A stretch of DNA of 64,000 nt from an uncultured Eubacteriales bacterium (GTDB lineage: Bacteria > Bacillota > Clostridia > Peptostreptococcales > Anaerovoracaceae), in contig CACYPK010000009.1 in assembly GCA_902776285.1 (NCBI GenBank), positions 1-64,000 on the forward strand. Direction: 5' to 3'. A model generated the notes under the pieces. It searched no databases. It had not been told where the DNA came from and was given only the letters and a program-made list of their open reading frames with translations. Position numbers and translations under genes: made by a program. This document shows, one piece after another, positions 8,912 through 18,187 of this stretch; the first letter of the stretch is position 1; every line of letters begins with the position of its first letter.

Positions 8912-11578
8912 ATGAAAAAACTCATTCTCATTGACGGCAACAGTCTGCTCTTCAGAGCGTACTTTGCGATGAGACCGATGGTAACTTCCAAAGGCATGCA
9001 CACTCAGGGTGTGTTTGCCTTTGTTAATATGCTTAACAAGATAATCACCGACTATGAACCTACGCACATGGCCGTGGCTTTCGACATGAAGGGCGGCACA
9101 TTCAGACATGATGTGTACAAGGAATATAAAGCCGGAAGATTAAAGACTCCTCCTGAACTGCTTTCACAGATACCGATGATGCATGAAGTGCTTGAAGCGC
9201 TCAATATAGCGGTCCTGGAAGTCCCGCAGTACGAGGCGGACGATATCATAGGTACTATAGCAGCCAGGGCTGAAGCGGACGGGATAGATACGCTCGTTAT
9301 TTCCGGTGACAAGGACGAACTCCAGCTTGTCGGGCCTCATGTCAATGTGCTTATAAACAAGCGCGGTATGAGCGATTTTGACCTCTACGACATAGATGCC
9401 ATGAAGGAGAGATACGGCTTGACACCTAAGCAGTTCATCGATCTTAAAGGCCTCATGGGCGACAGTTCTGATAACATCCCGGGTGTGCCGGGAATAGGTG
9501 AAAAAAAGGGCATAGCGCTTCTTGAAGAGTACGGCAGCCTGGAGAATCTGATAGAACACGCCGATGAAGTAAAGGGAAAGATGGGAGAGAAGCTGCGCGA
9601 CAACATTGAGACCGCGCGCATGTCCAAATGGCTCGCTACCATAAATACCGAATCGCCGGTAGAGTTCGAGTGGGAAGATCTTGAATATAAGTATCCTGAC
9701 ATGGAGAAACTGCTGGCGGTCTATACTGAACTCGAATTCAGCACGTTCATAAAGAGACTGCAGGCCGGAGCCGGAGTACAATCTGATTTTGCCGCATCAG
9801 CCGGCATGACTGACCTTAGCGAAGGGTTCGATCAGATAAAGAGGGTCAGCTTTGAGAAGTTCCTTTCTGACGTAAAGGACGGGAGCGAAGTATACATCGA
9901 GGCCGCAGCGGACGCGAGCCATCTCAGGGAACCTGAAATAAGATACATATGCCTTTACAGCGATGAAAAAGGCCTTGCATGCATAAAAGAGATCACACCG
10001 ATGGATGAAGCATTAACGGCCGAAGCGTTGGCAGACAAGGCTTACAGACTTTGCGGATGCGGTCTCAAGCGTGTGGCGTATTCTCTGATCTCAAAGAGCG
10101 ATATCGACCTCAAACTATATTATGACCTGCAGATAGCAGAATACCTGATAGACGCTAACAGACAGAAGTATCCACTCGATAAACTGCTTCTGAGATACGC
10201 CGGTTACGCCGCTGACGCTGCAGAGTCATCGCTGCTTTCGGATGAGATCTCTTACAACTCGATCGGTCTCGAACCTGAGGATCTGCTCAAAAGAGCGTAT
10301 TACTCCGCGAAAGCAAGACCGGAACAGGAAAAACTGCTTGAAGAAAACGGACTTAAGAATCTGTTTGATACCTGCGAGATGCCGCTGGTCCTCACACTTG
10401 CGCGCATGGAACTTGAGGGCATCAAGTGCGATCCGGACATACTGAGAGAGACGGGAAAAGAGTTGAAAGACAGCATAAGCAGGCTTGAAGAAGAGATATA
10501 TGCCGGAGCGGGCGCTGAATTCAATATAAATTCGCCTAAGCAGCTGGGAAAAGTTCTTTTTGAGAAGCTCGGCATAACGTATCCGAAGAGCGGCAAAAAC
10601 AAAAGCGGCTCTTATTCGACGGCTGCCGACATTCTCGACAAACTAAAGGACGACAACAAGATCGTAGCTGATGTTCTCGCATACAGAAAGGTGGCAAAAC
10701 TCAACAGCACTTACGTTGAGGGTCTTCTTCCGCTTATCGGTGAAGACGGAAGGGTAAGGCCTCATTTCATGCAGACCGTCGCCGCGACCGGAAGACTTAG
10801 CTGCACTGAGCCTAACCTTCAGAACATACCTATCCGTGACGAATACGGCAGGCTTATACGAAAAGCGTTTACGGCCCGTGAGGGGTGCGTATTCACCGGT
10901 TCCGACTATTCCCAGATAGAACTGAGAATACTGGCGGCGCTGAGCGGCGATGAATCTCTCATCGCGGATTTCAAGGCCGGCAAGGACATCCACAGGGCAA
11001 CGGCCTCCAGAGTCTTTGAGATACCTGAAGACGAGGTGACAGCGCTTGACAGGACACGCGCCAAGGCGGTGAATTTCGGAGTCGTATACGGCATGAGCGG
11101 CTTTGGCCTGGGCGAGAGTCTGAACATATCCAGATCCGAAGGCCAGAAATACATTAACGAGTATTTCGCCAAACACACCGCGGTCAAGGAATATCTTGAC
11201 GAGCAGGTAAGGACCGGAGAAGAGACCCGCGAAGTCCGCACGTACTTCGGAAGGATCAGAAAGATCCCTGAATTCGCTTCACGTAAATTCATGGAGCGCG
11301 AGCTTGCCAAGAGGCTTGCCATGAACACGCCTATTCAGGGCACTGCAGCGGATATAATCAAGATCGCCATGAATTCCGTTTCCACAGAACTGCGCGAGAG
11401 GGGACTTGAGTCAAAGCTCATACTTCAGATACACGATGAACTCATCGTAGAAGGTCCTGAAAGCGAAATGGCGGAGGTCAGAGAGATACTCGAAAAATGC
11501 ATGATGAGCGCCGCGGACCTTGCGGTAGAACTCGTCTGCGACATACATACAGGGGATACCTGGTATGAACTTAAATAG
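8912..11578 (+). CDS. polA: DNA polymerase I
   Basis: This is an 888-aa family A DNA polymerase for Okazaki fragment maturation and repair. The N-terminal 5'-3' exonuclease/flap domain spans about residues 1-290 (LIDGNSLLFRA, YEADDIIG, GDKDELQLV, GDSSDNIPG). The polymerase domain has motif A DYSQIELR (about 667), motif B RAKAVNFGVVYG (about 712) and motif C IHDELIVE (about 841). The middle 3'-5' exonuclease region (about 310-480) lacks the DxE proofreading motif and reads IEAAAD there, as in many Firmicutes enzymes, so proofreading is probably lost. It starts immediately after the S58 gene's stop codon and precedes coaE by 9 bases. Confidence 0.97.
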   Translation: MKKLILIDGNSLLFRAYFAMRPMVTSKGMHTQGVFAFVNMLNKIITDYEPTHMAVAFDMKGGTFRHDVYKEYKAGRLKTPPELLSQIPMMHEVLEALNIAVLEVPQYEADDIIGTIAARAEADGIDTLVISGDKDELQLVGPHVNVLINKRGMSDFDLYDIDAMKERYGLTPKQFIDLKGLMGDSSDNIPGVPGIGEKKGIALLEEYGSLENLIEHADEVKGKMGEKLRDNIETARMSKWLATINTESPVEFEWEDLEYKYPDMEKLLAVYTELEFSTFIKRLQAGAGVQSDFAASAGMTDLSEGFDQIKRVSFEKFLSDVKDGSEVYIEAAADASHLREPEIRYICLYSDEKGLACIKEITPMDEALTAEALADKAYRLCGCGLKRVAYSLISKSDIDLKLYYDLQIAEYLIDANRQKYPLDKLLLRYAGYAADAAESSLLSDEISYNSIGLEPEDLLKRAYYSAKARPEQEKLLEENGLKNLFDTCEMPLVLTLARMELEGIKCDPDILRETGKELKDSISRLEEEIYAGAGAEFNINSPKQLGKVLFEKLGITYPKSGKNKSGSYSTAADILDKLKDDNKIVADVLAYRKVAKLNSTYVEGLLPLIGEDGRVRPHFMQTVAATGRLSCTEPNLQNIPIRDEYGRLIRKAFTAREGCVFTGSDYSQIELRILAALSGDESLIADFKAGKDIHRATASRVFEIPEDEVTALDRTRAKAVNFGVVYGMSGFGLGESLNISRSEGQKYINEYFAKHTAVKEYLDEQVRTGEETREVRTYFGRIRKIPEFASRKFMERELAKRLAMNTPIQGTAADIIKIAMNSVSTELRERGLESKLILQIHDELIVEGPESEMAEVREILEKCMMSAADLAVELVCDIHTGDTWYELK

Positions 11579-11587
11579 GAGACAGTA

Positions 11588-12181
11588 ATGATCAACATAG
11601 CAATCACAGGCGGTATTGGATCCGGCAAATCGGAAGTTACAAATTACCTCAGCAGCAAGGGCTATACCATAGTTGACGCTGACAGGATGTCGCGTGAGAT
11701 GACGAGCGCCGGCGGAAAGGCGATCCCGTATATCCGCGAACATTTCGGTGAGTCTTTCATCCTTGAAGACGGCAGCCTCGACCGCGCGGCCATGAGAGAC
11801 CTGGTTTTCAGAGATCCGGCAAAGAAAAAGCTGCTCGAGGAAGGCACGACTAAGGCGGTGCTTAATGACATAGAGGAAATAAAGAGAGAAAGAGCCTGCT
11901 GCGGCGATAAGGCGCTTTTCTTTGATATCCCGCTGCTCTTTGAGACCGGAACTGAAAACGATTATGATCTGGTCCTTGTTGTGACTGCTGATTATGATAT
12001 CCGCAAGGAGAGGATAATGGCCAGAGACGCCATAGATTCAGCTATAATCGACTTGATTATGGATTCGCAGGAAGGCGAAGAAAGAAAGGCCGCTCTTGCT
12101 GACTTTGTCATATATAACAACGGAACAATCGACGATCTTCACGCTGCTGTAGACCTGTTGTTAAAAAAACTTCAAATTTAG
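11588..12181 (+). CDS. coaE: Dephospho-CoA kinase
   Basis: The 197-aa P-loop kinase catalyses the last step of CoA synthesis, phosphorylating the 3'-OH of dephospho-CoA. The Walker A motif GGIGSGKS is at residues 8-15, followed by the family motif DADRMSREM near 33 and the lid region around KKLLEEGT. Length fits the family. The gene follows polA by 9 bases with an AGGAG ribosome site. The polA-coaE order is common in Firmicutes and suggests cotranscription. A separate promoter for the tRNA genes begins within a few bases of the stop. Confidence 0.95.
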   Translation: MINIAITGGIGSGKSEVTNYLSSKGYTIVDADRMSREMTSAGGKAIPYIREHFGESFILEDGSLDRAAMRDLVFRDPAKKKLLEEGTTKAVLNDIEEIKRERACCGDKALFFDIPLLFETGTENDYDLVLVVTADYDIRKERIMARDAIDSAIIDLIMDSQEGEERKAALADFVIYNNGTIDDLHAAVDLLLKKLQI

Positions 12182-12183
12182 TC

Positions 12184-12212
12184 TTGCAAAAGCGTCCGAA
12201 GATGGCTATAAT
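12184..12212 (+). promoter_or_regulatory. Sigma-A promoter for the tRNA-Leu pair
   Basis: TTGCAA at 12184-12189 and a perfect TATAAT at 12207-12212 are separated by 17 bases. Transcription would start near 12219, about 7 bases before the first mature tRNA base. Confidence 0.8.
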
Positions 12213-12225
12213 GCATAAGTGCCGT

Positions 12226-12310
12226 GTGGATGTGGCGGAATTGGTAGACGCGCATGGTTGAGGGCCATGTGGGTTAAACCGTGCTGGTTCGAGTCCAGTC
12301 ATCCACACCA
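12226..12310 (+). tRNA. tRNA-Leu (anticodon GAG)
   Basis: This is an 85-base class II tRNA. The acceptor stem GTGGATG pairs with CATCCAC, the discriminator is A, and CCA is encoded. The anticodon arm CATGG-TTGAGGG-CCATG gives GAG, reading CTC/CTT codons. A long variable arm and a GGTTCGAGTCC T-arm are present. A 7-base T-run follows directly at 12311-12317. Confidence 0.95.
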
Positions 12311-12334
12311 TTTTTTTAGCCAAAATAGCCATGC

Positions 12335-12421
12335 GCCGGCGTGGCGGAATTGGCAGACGCGCGGGATTCAAAATCCCGTGATAGCGATATCGTGTGGGTT
12401 CGACCCCCACCGCCGGCACCA
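12335..12421 (+). tRNA. tRNA-Leu (anticodon CAA)
   Basis: This is an 87-base class II tRNA. The acceptor GCCGGCG pairs with CGCCGGC, followed by A and an encoded CCA. The anticodon arm CGGGA-TTCAAAA-TCCCG gives CAA, reading TTG. It lies 24 bases after the GAG tRNA and has a similar D-arm, so the two probably arose by duplication and share the upstream promoter. Confidence 0.95.
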
Positions 12422-12458
12422 CTATATAGCATTAAGCATTCAGTTTTAGGAGGAAAAA

Positions 12459-12857
12459 ATGAATCCGAACAGCCCTACATTCAGTTTAGTATTGATGGTT
12501 CTTCTGATCGCCCTGATCTACTTCATGATGATCAGACCTCAGAGAAAGAAAGATAAAGCTGACAGAGAGATGAGAGAAGCCCTCAAGGTAGGTGACGAGA
12601 TCATCACTATCGGCGGAATCATCGGCAAGGTAGAGAAGGTCAATGAAAAGACAGTCGTCATTTCCACTACTGCGGCCAAGAACAAGATCGAGTTCCTCAA
12701 GACAGCTATCGCCAGCGTAAGCGCCAAGGAAGGCGGCTCCGCGAAGCCTGCTGCAAAGGAAGAGACCAAGGCGGCAGAAGAGGAAAAGAAGGCTCCTTCA
12801 AGAGACAAGAAGGTCACTCCTAAAAAGCTCGGAAAGAAATCCGAAGACCAGGAGTAA
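12459..12857 (+). CDS. yajC: Preprotein translocase subunit YajC
   Basis: This 132-aa protein has one N-terminal membrane segment (about 8-24). The conserved YFMMIRPQRKK motif follows, then the small cytosolic YajC domain with VGDEIITIGGIIGKV. A lysine/glutamate/alanine-rich tail of about 50 residues (PAAKEETKAAEEEKK) extends beyond the usual core. YajC associates with SecDF at the SecYEG translocon, and secDF is the next gene. The ribosome site AGGAGG lies 7 bases before the ATG. Confidence 0.93.
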   Translation: MNPNSPTFSLVLMVLLIALIYFMMIRPQRKKDKADREMREALKVGDEIITIGGIIGKVEKVNEKTVVISTTAAKNKIEFLKTAIASVSAKEGGSAKPAAKEETKAAEEEKKAPSRDKKVTPKKLGKKSEDQE

Positions 12858-12885
12858 TCCATCTGTAAAAAGAACTGAAATAAGT

Positions 12886-12917
12886 ACATCCGAAGAGGCT
12901 TCGGATGTGCTTTTTTC
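12886..12917 (+). terminator. Rho-independent terminator after yajC
   Basis: A perfect 10-bp stem, ACATCCGAAG with CTTCGGATGT, has a 3-base loop and is followed by GC and a T-run (12911-12916). It separates yajC from secDF, so secDF probably has its own promoter in the A+T-rich 12920-13024 gap, where I could not fix a clear -35/-10 pair. Confidence 0.88.
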
Positions 12918-13024
12918 ATTGAAAAATAAAGCATAAACGAGTACAATAGATTGAATAATTGTTAATTGTCGTATTTTGCGCTTTTTTAAGCGACTGACAA
13001 ATAAACGAAAGGTATTATTGAGTT

Positions 13025-15310
13025 ATGAATCAAAAGAAAACAGCCAGAAGAAAAGTATTTGCGGTACTGATCGTGATTCTCCTGATCGCTTCGTGGATAG
13101 TATCATTCACGGGCGCCGGAGAGAAGTTCGGAAACCTCGGAAAGCAGCTCAAGTACGGCCTCGACATCAACGGAGGTGTTTATGTACTGCTCGAAGCTGA
13201 TACTCCTGAAACAGGTACAGAACTTACTGCGATCATGAATCAGACAAAGAGCGTGCTCGAGAACCGTGTCAACGCCATGGGTATCAGCGAGGCTCAGGTC
13301 TCCATCGAAGGTACCAACCGTCTCAGAGTAGAGATGCCGGGCGTAGAGAACGCGCAGGAAGCCATCGAACAGATCGGCCGTACAGCTCAGCTCCAGTTCT
13401 TCCTCGCTGACGGAACACTCGCTCTTACGGGTGAAGGCATCAGCGACTCCCAGATAGCCAACGACACAACGAACGGCGGCTATAAGATCACCATTGATTT
13501 CACCAGTGAAGGAAGCAATCTGTTCGCCGAGGCAACAGAGAAAGCATACAGCGGCTCAGTCGAGCCTTCCATGACTGATGAAGAAGGAAACGTGGTAGGA
13601 AGCTCAGCCATCGTGATATGCCTCGATGATGAGGTCATCTCGGCTCCGCTCGTACATGAGAAGATCAATTCAAGATCCTGCGAGATCACAAGACCGGGCG
13701 GATTCACAGAGACTGAAGCGTCATCGCTGTCAGCTCTTATCAGAGGCGGTGCACTGCCGGCTAACCTGACAGAGATCAATTCATCCGTACAGACCGCTAC
13801 CATCGGAGCCAACGCACTGAAGCTTTCTGTCAAGGCCGGTATCATCGGTCTTGCGCTCGTGCTCATACTGATGGTCATCGTTTACGGAATGCTCGGAGTC
13901 ATCGCGGACCTCGCGCTGCTCCTGTACGTGCAGTTCGTGCTCTGGATCATGGTCGCCATCGGATCGGTACTGACACTGCCGGGAATCGCGGGTATCATCC
14001 TGTCCATAGGTATGGCGGTAGACTCCAACGTAATCATCTTCACACGTATAAGAGAAGAGATACAGAAGGGCAAATCCGTGAGAGTAGCTGTAGACATGGG
14101 ATACCACGCTGCTCTGTCAACGGTAGTAGACGCACAGACGACTACGCTTGTAGCCGCGTTCGTGCTCTACACCTTCGGTACCACATCGGTAAAGGGCTTC
14201 GCTCTCACACTGATGATAGGTACTGTGATGTCAGTTGTAACAGCGGTATTCATCACACAGCTCTTCGTGAACCTGCTTGCTGAAAGCGAGAAGTTCGGAA
14301 CAAACAAGATGTTCGGCGTCAACGATGACGGCACACCGAGATTCAGCTGGAACTTCAACATTAAGTTCATCGAAAACAGAAAGAAATTCTACGCGCTGAG
14401 CCTTGCTGTCATCCTGATCGGAGTCGGCGCATTCGCGTTCAAGGGATTCAACTACGGAATCGACTTCACGGGCGGTACGATGATGCAGCTCGAGATGGGC
14501 GAGAAAGTTGACATCGACGAAGTCAAGGATACGATCAAGGACTTCGATCTTGACCCGACTATCGTGTATGCCGGAGAAGGCAATACTCAGATCGTCATAA
14601 GGACCATCAAGGACCTCAAGTCCGCTGAACGTATGGAAGTCATAGACGCGATCGCCGACAAATACGGCATTGACGATGAGAAGGACGTTCTCGCGTCTGA
14701 GGAATTCGGACCTACCGTCGGTAAGGATCTCAGAGCGAACGCTACTAAGTCGATCCTGATCGCCGCGCTGTGCATGCTCATTTACATCAGATTCAGATTC
14801 AAGAACTGGCAGTACGGTCTCGCGGCTGTCGCCGGACTTGCGCATGACGTTCTGGTAGCGCTGTCGCTGTATGCTATATTCCGCATAACTATCAACAACC
14901 CGTTCATCGCCGGTATCCTCACCGTTGTAGGATATTCGATCAACGATACCATCGTAGTATTCGACCGTATCAGAGAGAACTCAAAGTTCTTCAAGAAGAA
15001 ACAGGCTGCTGAGCTCATCGACACCAGCATCAACCAGACGCTGTCGAGATCCATCATGACATCTCTGACCACTCTGGTGGTAATGATCCCGCTGTTCATA
15101 ATGGCGAGCTCAGAACTCAGATCGTTCCTCATCCCGCTGATGATCGGTGTATTCACGGGTACATATTCGTCGATATTCCTCTGCAGCCCGGTATTCTATG
15201 AGCTGACAAAGAAAGAGGGAATCTCCAAGTACGAGGACAACAAGGCAAAGGCTGATAAGGCCAGAAAAAAATCGGCTAAGAGAAGAGACGACGAAGGAAT
15301 CAGACTTTAA
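13025..15310 (+). CDS. secDF: Fused protein-export membrane protein SecDF
   Basis: The 761-aa RND-type protein combines SecD (about 1-430) and SecF (about 445-761). It uses the proton gradient to assist late steps of Sec export. SecD features include YGLDINGGVYVLLE near the N-terminus, the periplasmic P1 region, and GMAVDSNVIIFTRIREE in the membrane domain. The SecF half has NYGIDFTGGTMMQ, GYSINDTIVVFDRIREN and a basic C-terminal tail. Twelve membrane segments are expected. Fusion is usual in Bacillus and many Clostridia. Codon choice (AGA, ACA, CTC rich) looks like that of well-expressed genes. Confidence 0.96.
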   Translation: MNQKKTARRKVFAVLIVILLIASWIVSFTGAGEKFGNLGKQLKYGLDINGGVYVLLEADTPETGTELTAIMNQTKSVLENRVNAMGISEAQVSIEGTNRLRVEMPGVENAQEAIEQIGRTAQLQFFLADGTLALTGEGISDSQIANDTTNGGYKITIDFTSEGSNLFAEATEKAYSGSVEPSMTDEEGNVVGSSAIVICLDDEVISAPLVHEKINSRSCEITRPGGFTETEASSLSALIRGGALPANLTEINSSVQTATIGANALKLSVKAGIIGLALVLILMVIVYGMLGVIADLALLLYVQFVLWIMVAIGSVLTLPGIAGIILSIGMAVDSNVIIFTRIREEIQKGKSVRVAVDMGYHAALSTVVDAQTTTLVAAFVLYTFGTTSVKGFALTLMIGTVMSVVTAVFITQLFVNLLAESEKFGTNKMFGVNDDGTPRFSWNFNIKFIENRKKFYALSLAVILIGVGAFAFKGFNYGIDFTGGTMMQLEMGEKVDIDEVKDTIKDFDLDPTIVYAGEGNTQIVIRTIKDLKSAERMEVIDAIADKYGIDDEKDVLASEEFGPTVGKDLRANATKSILIAALCMLIYIRFRFKNWQYGLAAVAGLAHDVLVALSLYAIFRITINNPFIAGILTVVGYSINDTIVVFDRIRENSKFFKKKQAAELIDTSINQTLSRSIMTSLTTLVVMIPLFIMASSELRSFLIPLMIGVFTGTYSSIFLCSPVFYELTKKEGISKYEDNKAKADKARKKSAKRRDDEGIRL

Positions 15311-15339
15311 TTAACACGTTTTGACTTTCAGGAGACAGT

Positions 15340-17544
15340 ATGACTGACCCCAAGACGGTGGATCTGTCCACGGAAAAGTTCATACAGGATATGAACGAGA
15401 TCAATCCGAAATACGATGACTCGGTCATTATCAAAGCCTACGAGATTGCCCGCAAATTACATGACGGGCAATTTCGCAAGAGCGGAGAACCCTACATAAC
15501 CCATCCGGTAGCTGTGGCTAAGATACTGGCAGGGTTTGGTATGGACAACGAGACTATCATAGCCGGTCTCCTGCACGACGCCATAGAGGATACTAAATAT
15601 ACGAGAGCCCAGCTGGCAGATGACTTTGATGAAAAGATCGCCGATCTCGTCGAAGGAGTCACAAAGCTCACCAATATCACATTTGATACCACCGAGACTG
15701 CGCAGGCTGAGAACTTCAGAAAGATGTTTCTCGCCATGTCGAAGGACATAAGGGTCCTGATCGTCAAACTTGCCGACAGGCTCCACAACATGCGCACCCT
15801 CGAGTACATGACGCCCGAGAAGCGCCAGATCAAATCCAGGGAGACTCTGGAGATATACGCTCCGCTCGCGGGACGTCTCGGAATATTCAGCATCAAGTTT
15901 GAGCTGGAAGATCTCTCACTTAAGTATCTTCATCCGAATGAATATAAAAAGCTCGTAGACGCGGTAGAGAAGAGAAAGCCCGAATACGAGAAGAACCTGC
16001 AGATCCTTACGGGGATCATCTCGCAGGAGCTGAACGAAGCCGGAATACAGCACGACGTAAAGGGAAGGGCAAAGCATCTCTACAGCATCTATCGCAAGAT
16101 GATAGTCCAGCAGAAGGAGATAGACGAGATATTCGACATACTGGCTGTGAGAATTCTCGTATCTTCCGTAAAGGACTGCTACGCCGCTCTCGGACTCGTA
16201 CACAACAGATGGAAGCCGATCCCGGGACGTTTCAAGGACTATATAGCGATGCCTAAGCCTAATATGTATCAGTCGATACATACTACGGTGCTCGGTGACA
16301 ACGGAGAGCCTTTCGAGATCCAGATAAGGACCTACGAGATGCACCGCATAGCTGAATACGGTGTCGCGGCCCACTGGAAGTACAAAGAGGGCAAGGTCTC
16401 CGGCGATACGGACGACAGCGAGCAGAAACTCGCGTGGCTCAGGCAGGCTCTGGAATGGCAGAAGGAAGCCGATGACTCGGTCGAATTCCTTGAGACCGTC
16501 AAGGTGGATCTCTTCAACAACCAGGTATTCGTATTCACCCCGGGCGGAGACGTAATGGAACTCCCGGCGGAGAGCACTCCTCTGGACTTCGCTTTCAAGA
16601 TACACACGGATGTCGGCATAAAATGCGTAGGCGCCAAGGTCAACGGCAAAATGGTCACGATAGACCATCAGCTGCAGAATGGCGATATCGTAGAGATCAT
16701 AACCAACTCGAACGCGTCGGGTCCGAGCGATGAATGGCTCAAGAAGTGCAAGACATCCGGAGCCAAGAACAAGATCCGTAACTGGCTGCGCAAGGCTGAC
16801 AAGGATAACGACGTCACCAAGGGCAGAAGCAATATAAACAACTACATCAAGAAAAAGGGTTATGACCCGTCTCTTGTCACAAAGAACGCGTACATACTGA
16901 AGGCCGTAAAGGACTTCAACTGCTCCAATGTAAATGAGCTATATCTGCAGATATCACGCGGAGGAAGCACTGTCTCCAAGCTCGGTCAGAAGCTGATCGA
17001 ATACTACGAAGCCGACAACCAGAAGCAGAAGACAGAAGAGCAGGAGATCCCTGAGATCAAGAAGAAGCCGGTGACCAGAAGCTCTTCTGGTTCTGATTCC
17101 GGCATCATCGTCAAGGGTACGGATAATCTGCTCATAAGACGCGCTACATGCTGCAACCCTGTTCCGGGCGATTCAATCATAGGATATATATCAAAGGGAA
17201 AGGGCATCACGGTACACAGGGCAGACTGTGTGAACATAAAGAATCTAAGGGAAGAAGACCGCGGAAGGCTTATCGAAGTCTTCTGGGACAGCCCGAGCGA
17301 AAGCAGAAAGTACTTTGCTGACATTCAGGTAGTGTCCGAAGAACGCAAGGGTCTCTTCAAGGATATTTCAAAGGTCTGCGATGATTTCGAGCTCGAGGTA
17401 GTGGGACTCAATCTGACTCCGGGAGAACCGGGCACTACCAACACTCTTCTGACCGTTGAGATAACTGACATGCATCAGATACAAAGGCTTCTTACCGGCC
17501 TCAGGCAGGTGGACGGAGTCATAAAGGTCTACAGACCGAGATAA
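15340..17544 (+). CDS. rel: Bifunctional (p)ppGpp synthetase/hydrolase
   Basis: This 734-aa RSH enzyme makes and degrades the stringent-response alarmone (p)ppGpp. In order it has an HD hydrolase domain with intact LLHDAIEDT (about 79-87) and RLHNMRTL; a synthetase domain with GRAKHLYSIYRKM (about 242) and RFKDYIA; a TGS domain (VFVFTPGGDV, about 395); a CCNPVPGD Cys-containing segment near 605; and a C-terminal ACT domain. Both active sites look intact. The RFKD motif is that of bifunctional enzymes rather than the hydrolase-dead RelA type. It lies between secDF and a hydrolase gene, with a GGAGAC ribosome site. Confidence 0.96.
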   Translation: MTDPKTVDLSTEKFIQDMNEINPKYDDSVIIKAYEIARKLHDGQFRKSGEPYITHPVAVAKILAGFGMDNETIIAGLLHDAIEDTKYTRAQLADDFDEKIADLVEGVTKLTNITFDTTETAQAENFRKMFLAMSKDIRVLIVKLADRLHNMRTLEYMTPEKRQIKSRETLEIYAPLAGRLGIFSIKFELEDLSLKYLHPNEYKKLVDAVEKRKPEYEKNLQILTGIISQELNEAGIQHDVKGRAKHLYSIYRKMIVQQKEIDEIFDILAVRILVSSVKDCYAALGLVHNRWKPIPGRFKDYIAMPKPNMYQSIHTTVLGDNGEPFEIQIRTYEMHRIAEYGVAAHWKYKEGKVSGDTDDSEQKLAWLRQALEWQKEADDSVEFLETVKVDLFNNQVFVFTPGGDVMELPAESTPLDFAFKIHTDVGIKCVGAKVNGKMVTIDHQLQNGDIVEIITNSNASGPSDEWLKKCKTSGAKNKIRNWLRKADKDNDVTKGRSNINNYIKKKGYDPSLVTKNAYILKAVKDFNCSNVNELYLQISRGGSTVSKLGQKLIEYYEADNQKQKTEEQEIPEIKKKPVTRSSSGSDSGIIVKGTDNLLIRRATCCNPVPGDSIIGYISKGKGITVHRADCVNIKNLREEDRGRLIEVFWDSPSESRKYFADIQVVSEERKGLFKDISKVCDDFELEVVGLNLTPGEPGTTNTLLTVEITDMHQIQRLLTGLRQVDGVIKVYRPR

Positions 17545-17593
17545 AAATATATAAATTAACAATAATTAATTATCAATCAAGCGAGGCAGGCTC

Positions 17594-18187
17594 ATGGGAC
17601 TTGAAATCAAATGCTACCCGAAAGGGCTTTACGGCGAGAACACATATCTGATAACTGACGAAGCCACGGGCTTCAAGGCAATAATCGATCCCGGCTATTT
17701 TGATTTTGAGGTCAGGATGGACATCCAGAACAACGCCTTCCTCAAGTACATGCTGCTGACTCACGGTCATGATGACCATTATCTGGCTGCGAAGGACTAT
17801 CTTGACGAGTACACATCCGTCAGATTCGCGGGTCCCGAAAAAGACCTGAAACTGTTGACGACAGGTATGCGCAGATGCCCGGAACCTTCGATCCTTCTCA
17901 AGGAAGGGGATGTGATCCCCCTCGGCGAGACAGAACTCAGAGTCATAGAGACTCCGGGACACACGGGCGGCGGCATATGCTTCGCGACAGACAGGGAAAT
18001 ATTCACGGGAGATACGTTGTTCAGGCTCAGTGTGGGTCGTACGGATCTTCCGACCGGGGACTGGAACACGCTGGTTGAATCGATAAGCAAAAAGCTTTAT
18101 ACGCTTGATGAAGAAATGATCGTATATCCGGGTCACGGTGAACCGACCACGATAGGCTTCGAAAAGAGGGCAAATCCGTTTGTATAG
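17594..18187 (+). CDS. Metallo-beta-lactamase-fold hydrolase (glyoxalase II-like)
   Basis: The 197-aa protein has the metal-binding motif THGHDDH (about 56-62), PGHTGG (about 119), GDTLF with Asp (about 140) and a final PGHGEPT (about 178). These are the full ligand set of a dinuclear-zinc MBL hydrolase. Such small proteins next to rel are common in Firmicutes and are often annotated as hydroxyacylglutathione hydrolase-like, although Firmicutes seldom use glutathione. The true thioester or other substrate is unknown. Its stop overlaps the hemZ start by 8 bases. Confidence 0.88.
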   Translation: MGLEIKCYPKGLYGENTYLITDEATGFKAIIDPGYFDFEVRMDIQNNAFLKYMLLTHGHDDHYLAAKDYLDEYTSVRFAGPEKDLKLLTTGMRRCPEPSILLKEGDVIPLGETELRVIETPGHTGGGICFATDREIFTGDTLFRLSVGRTDLPTGDWNTLVESISKKLYTLDEEMIVYPGHGEPTTIGFEKRANPFV

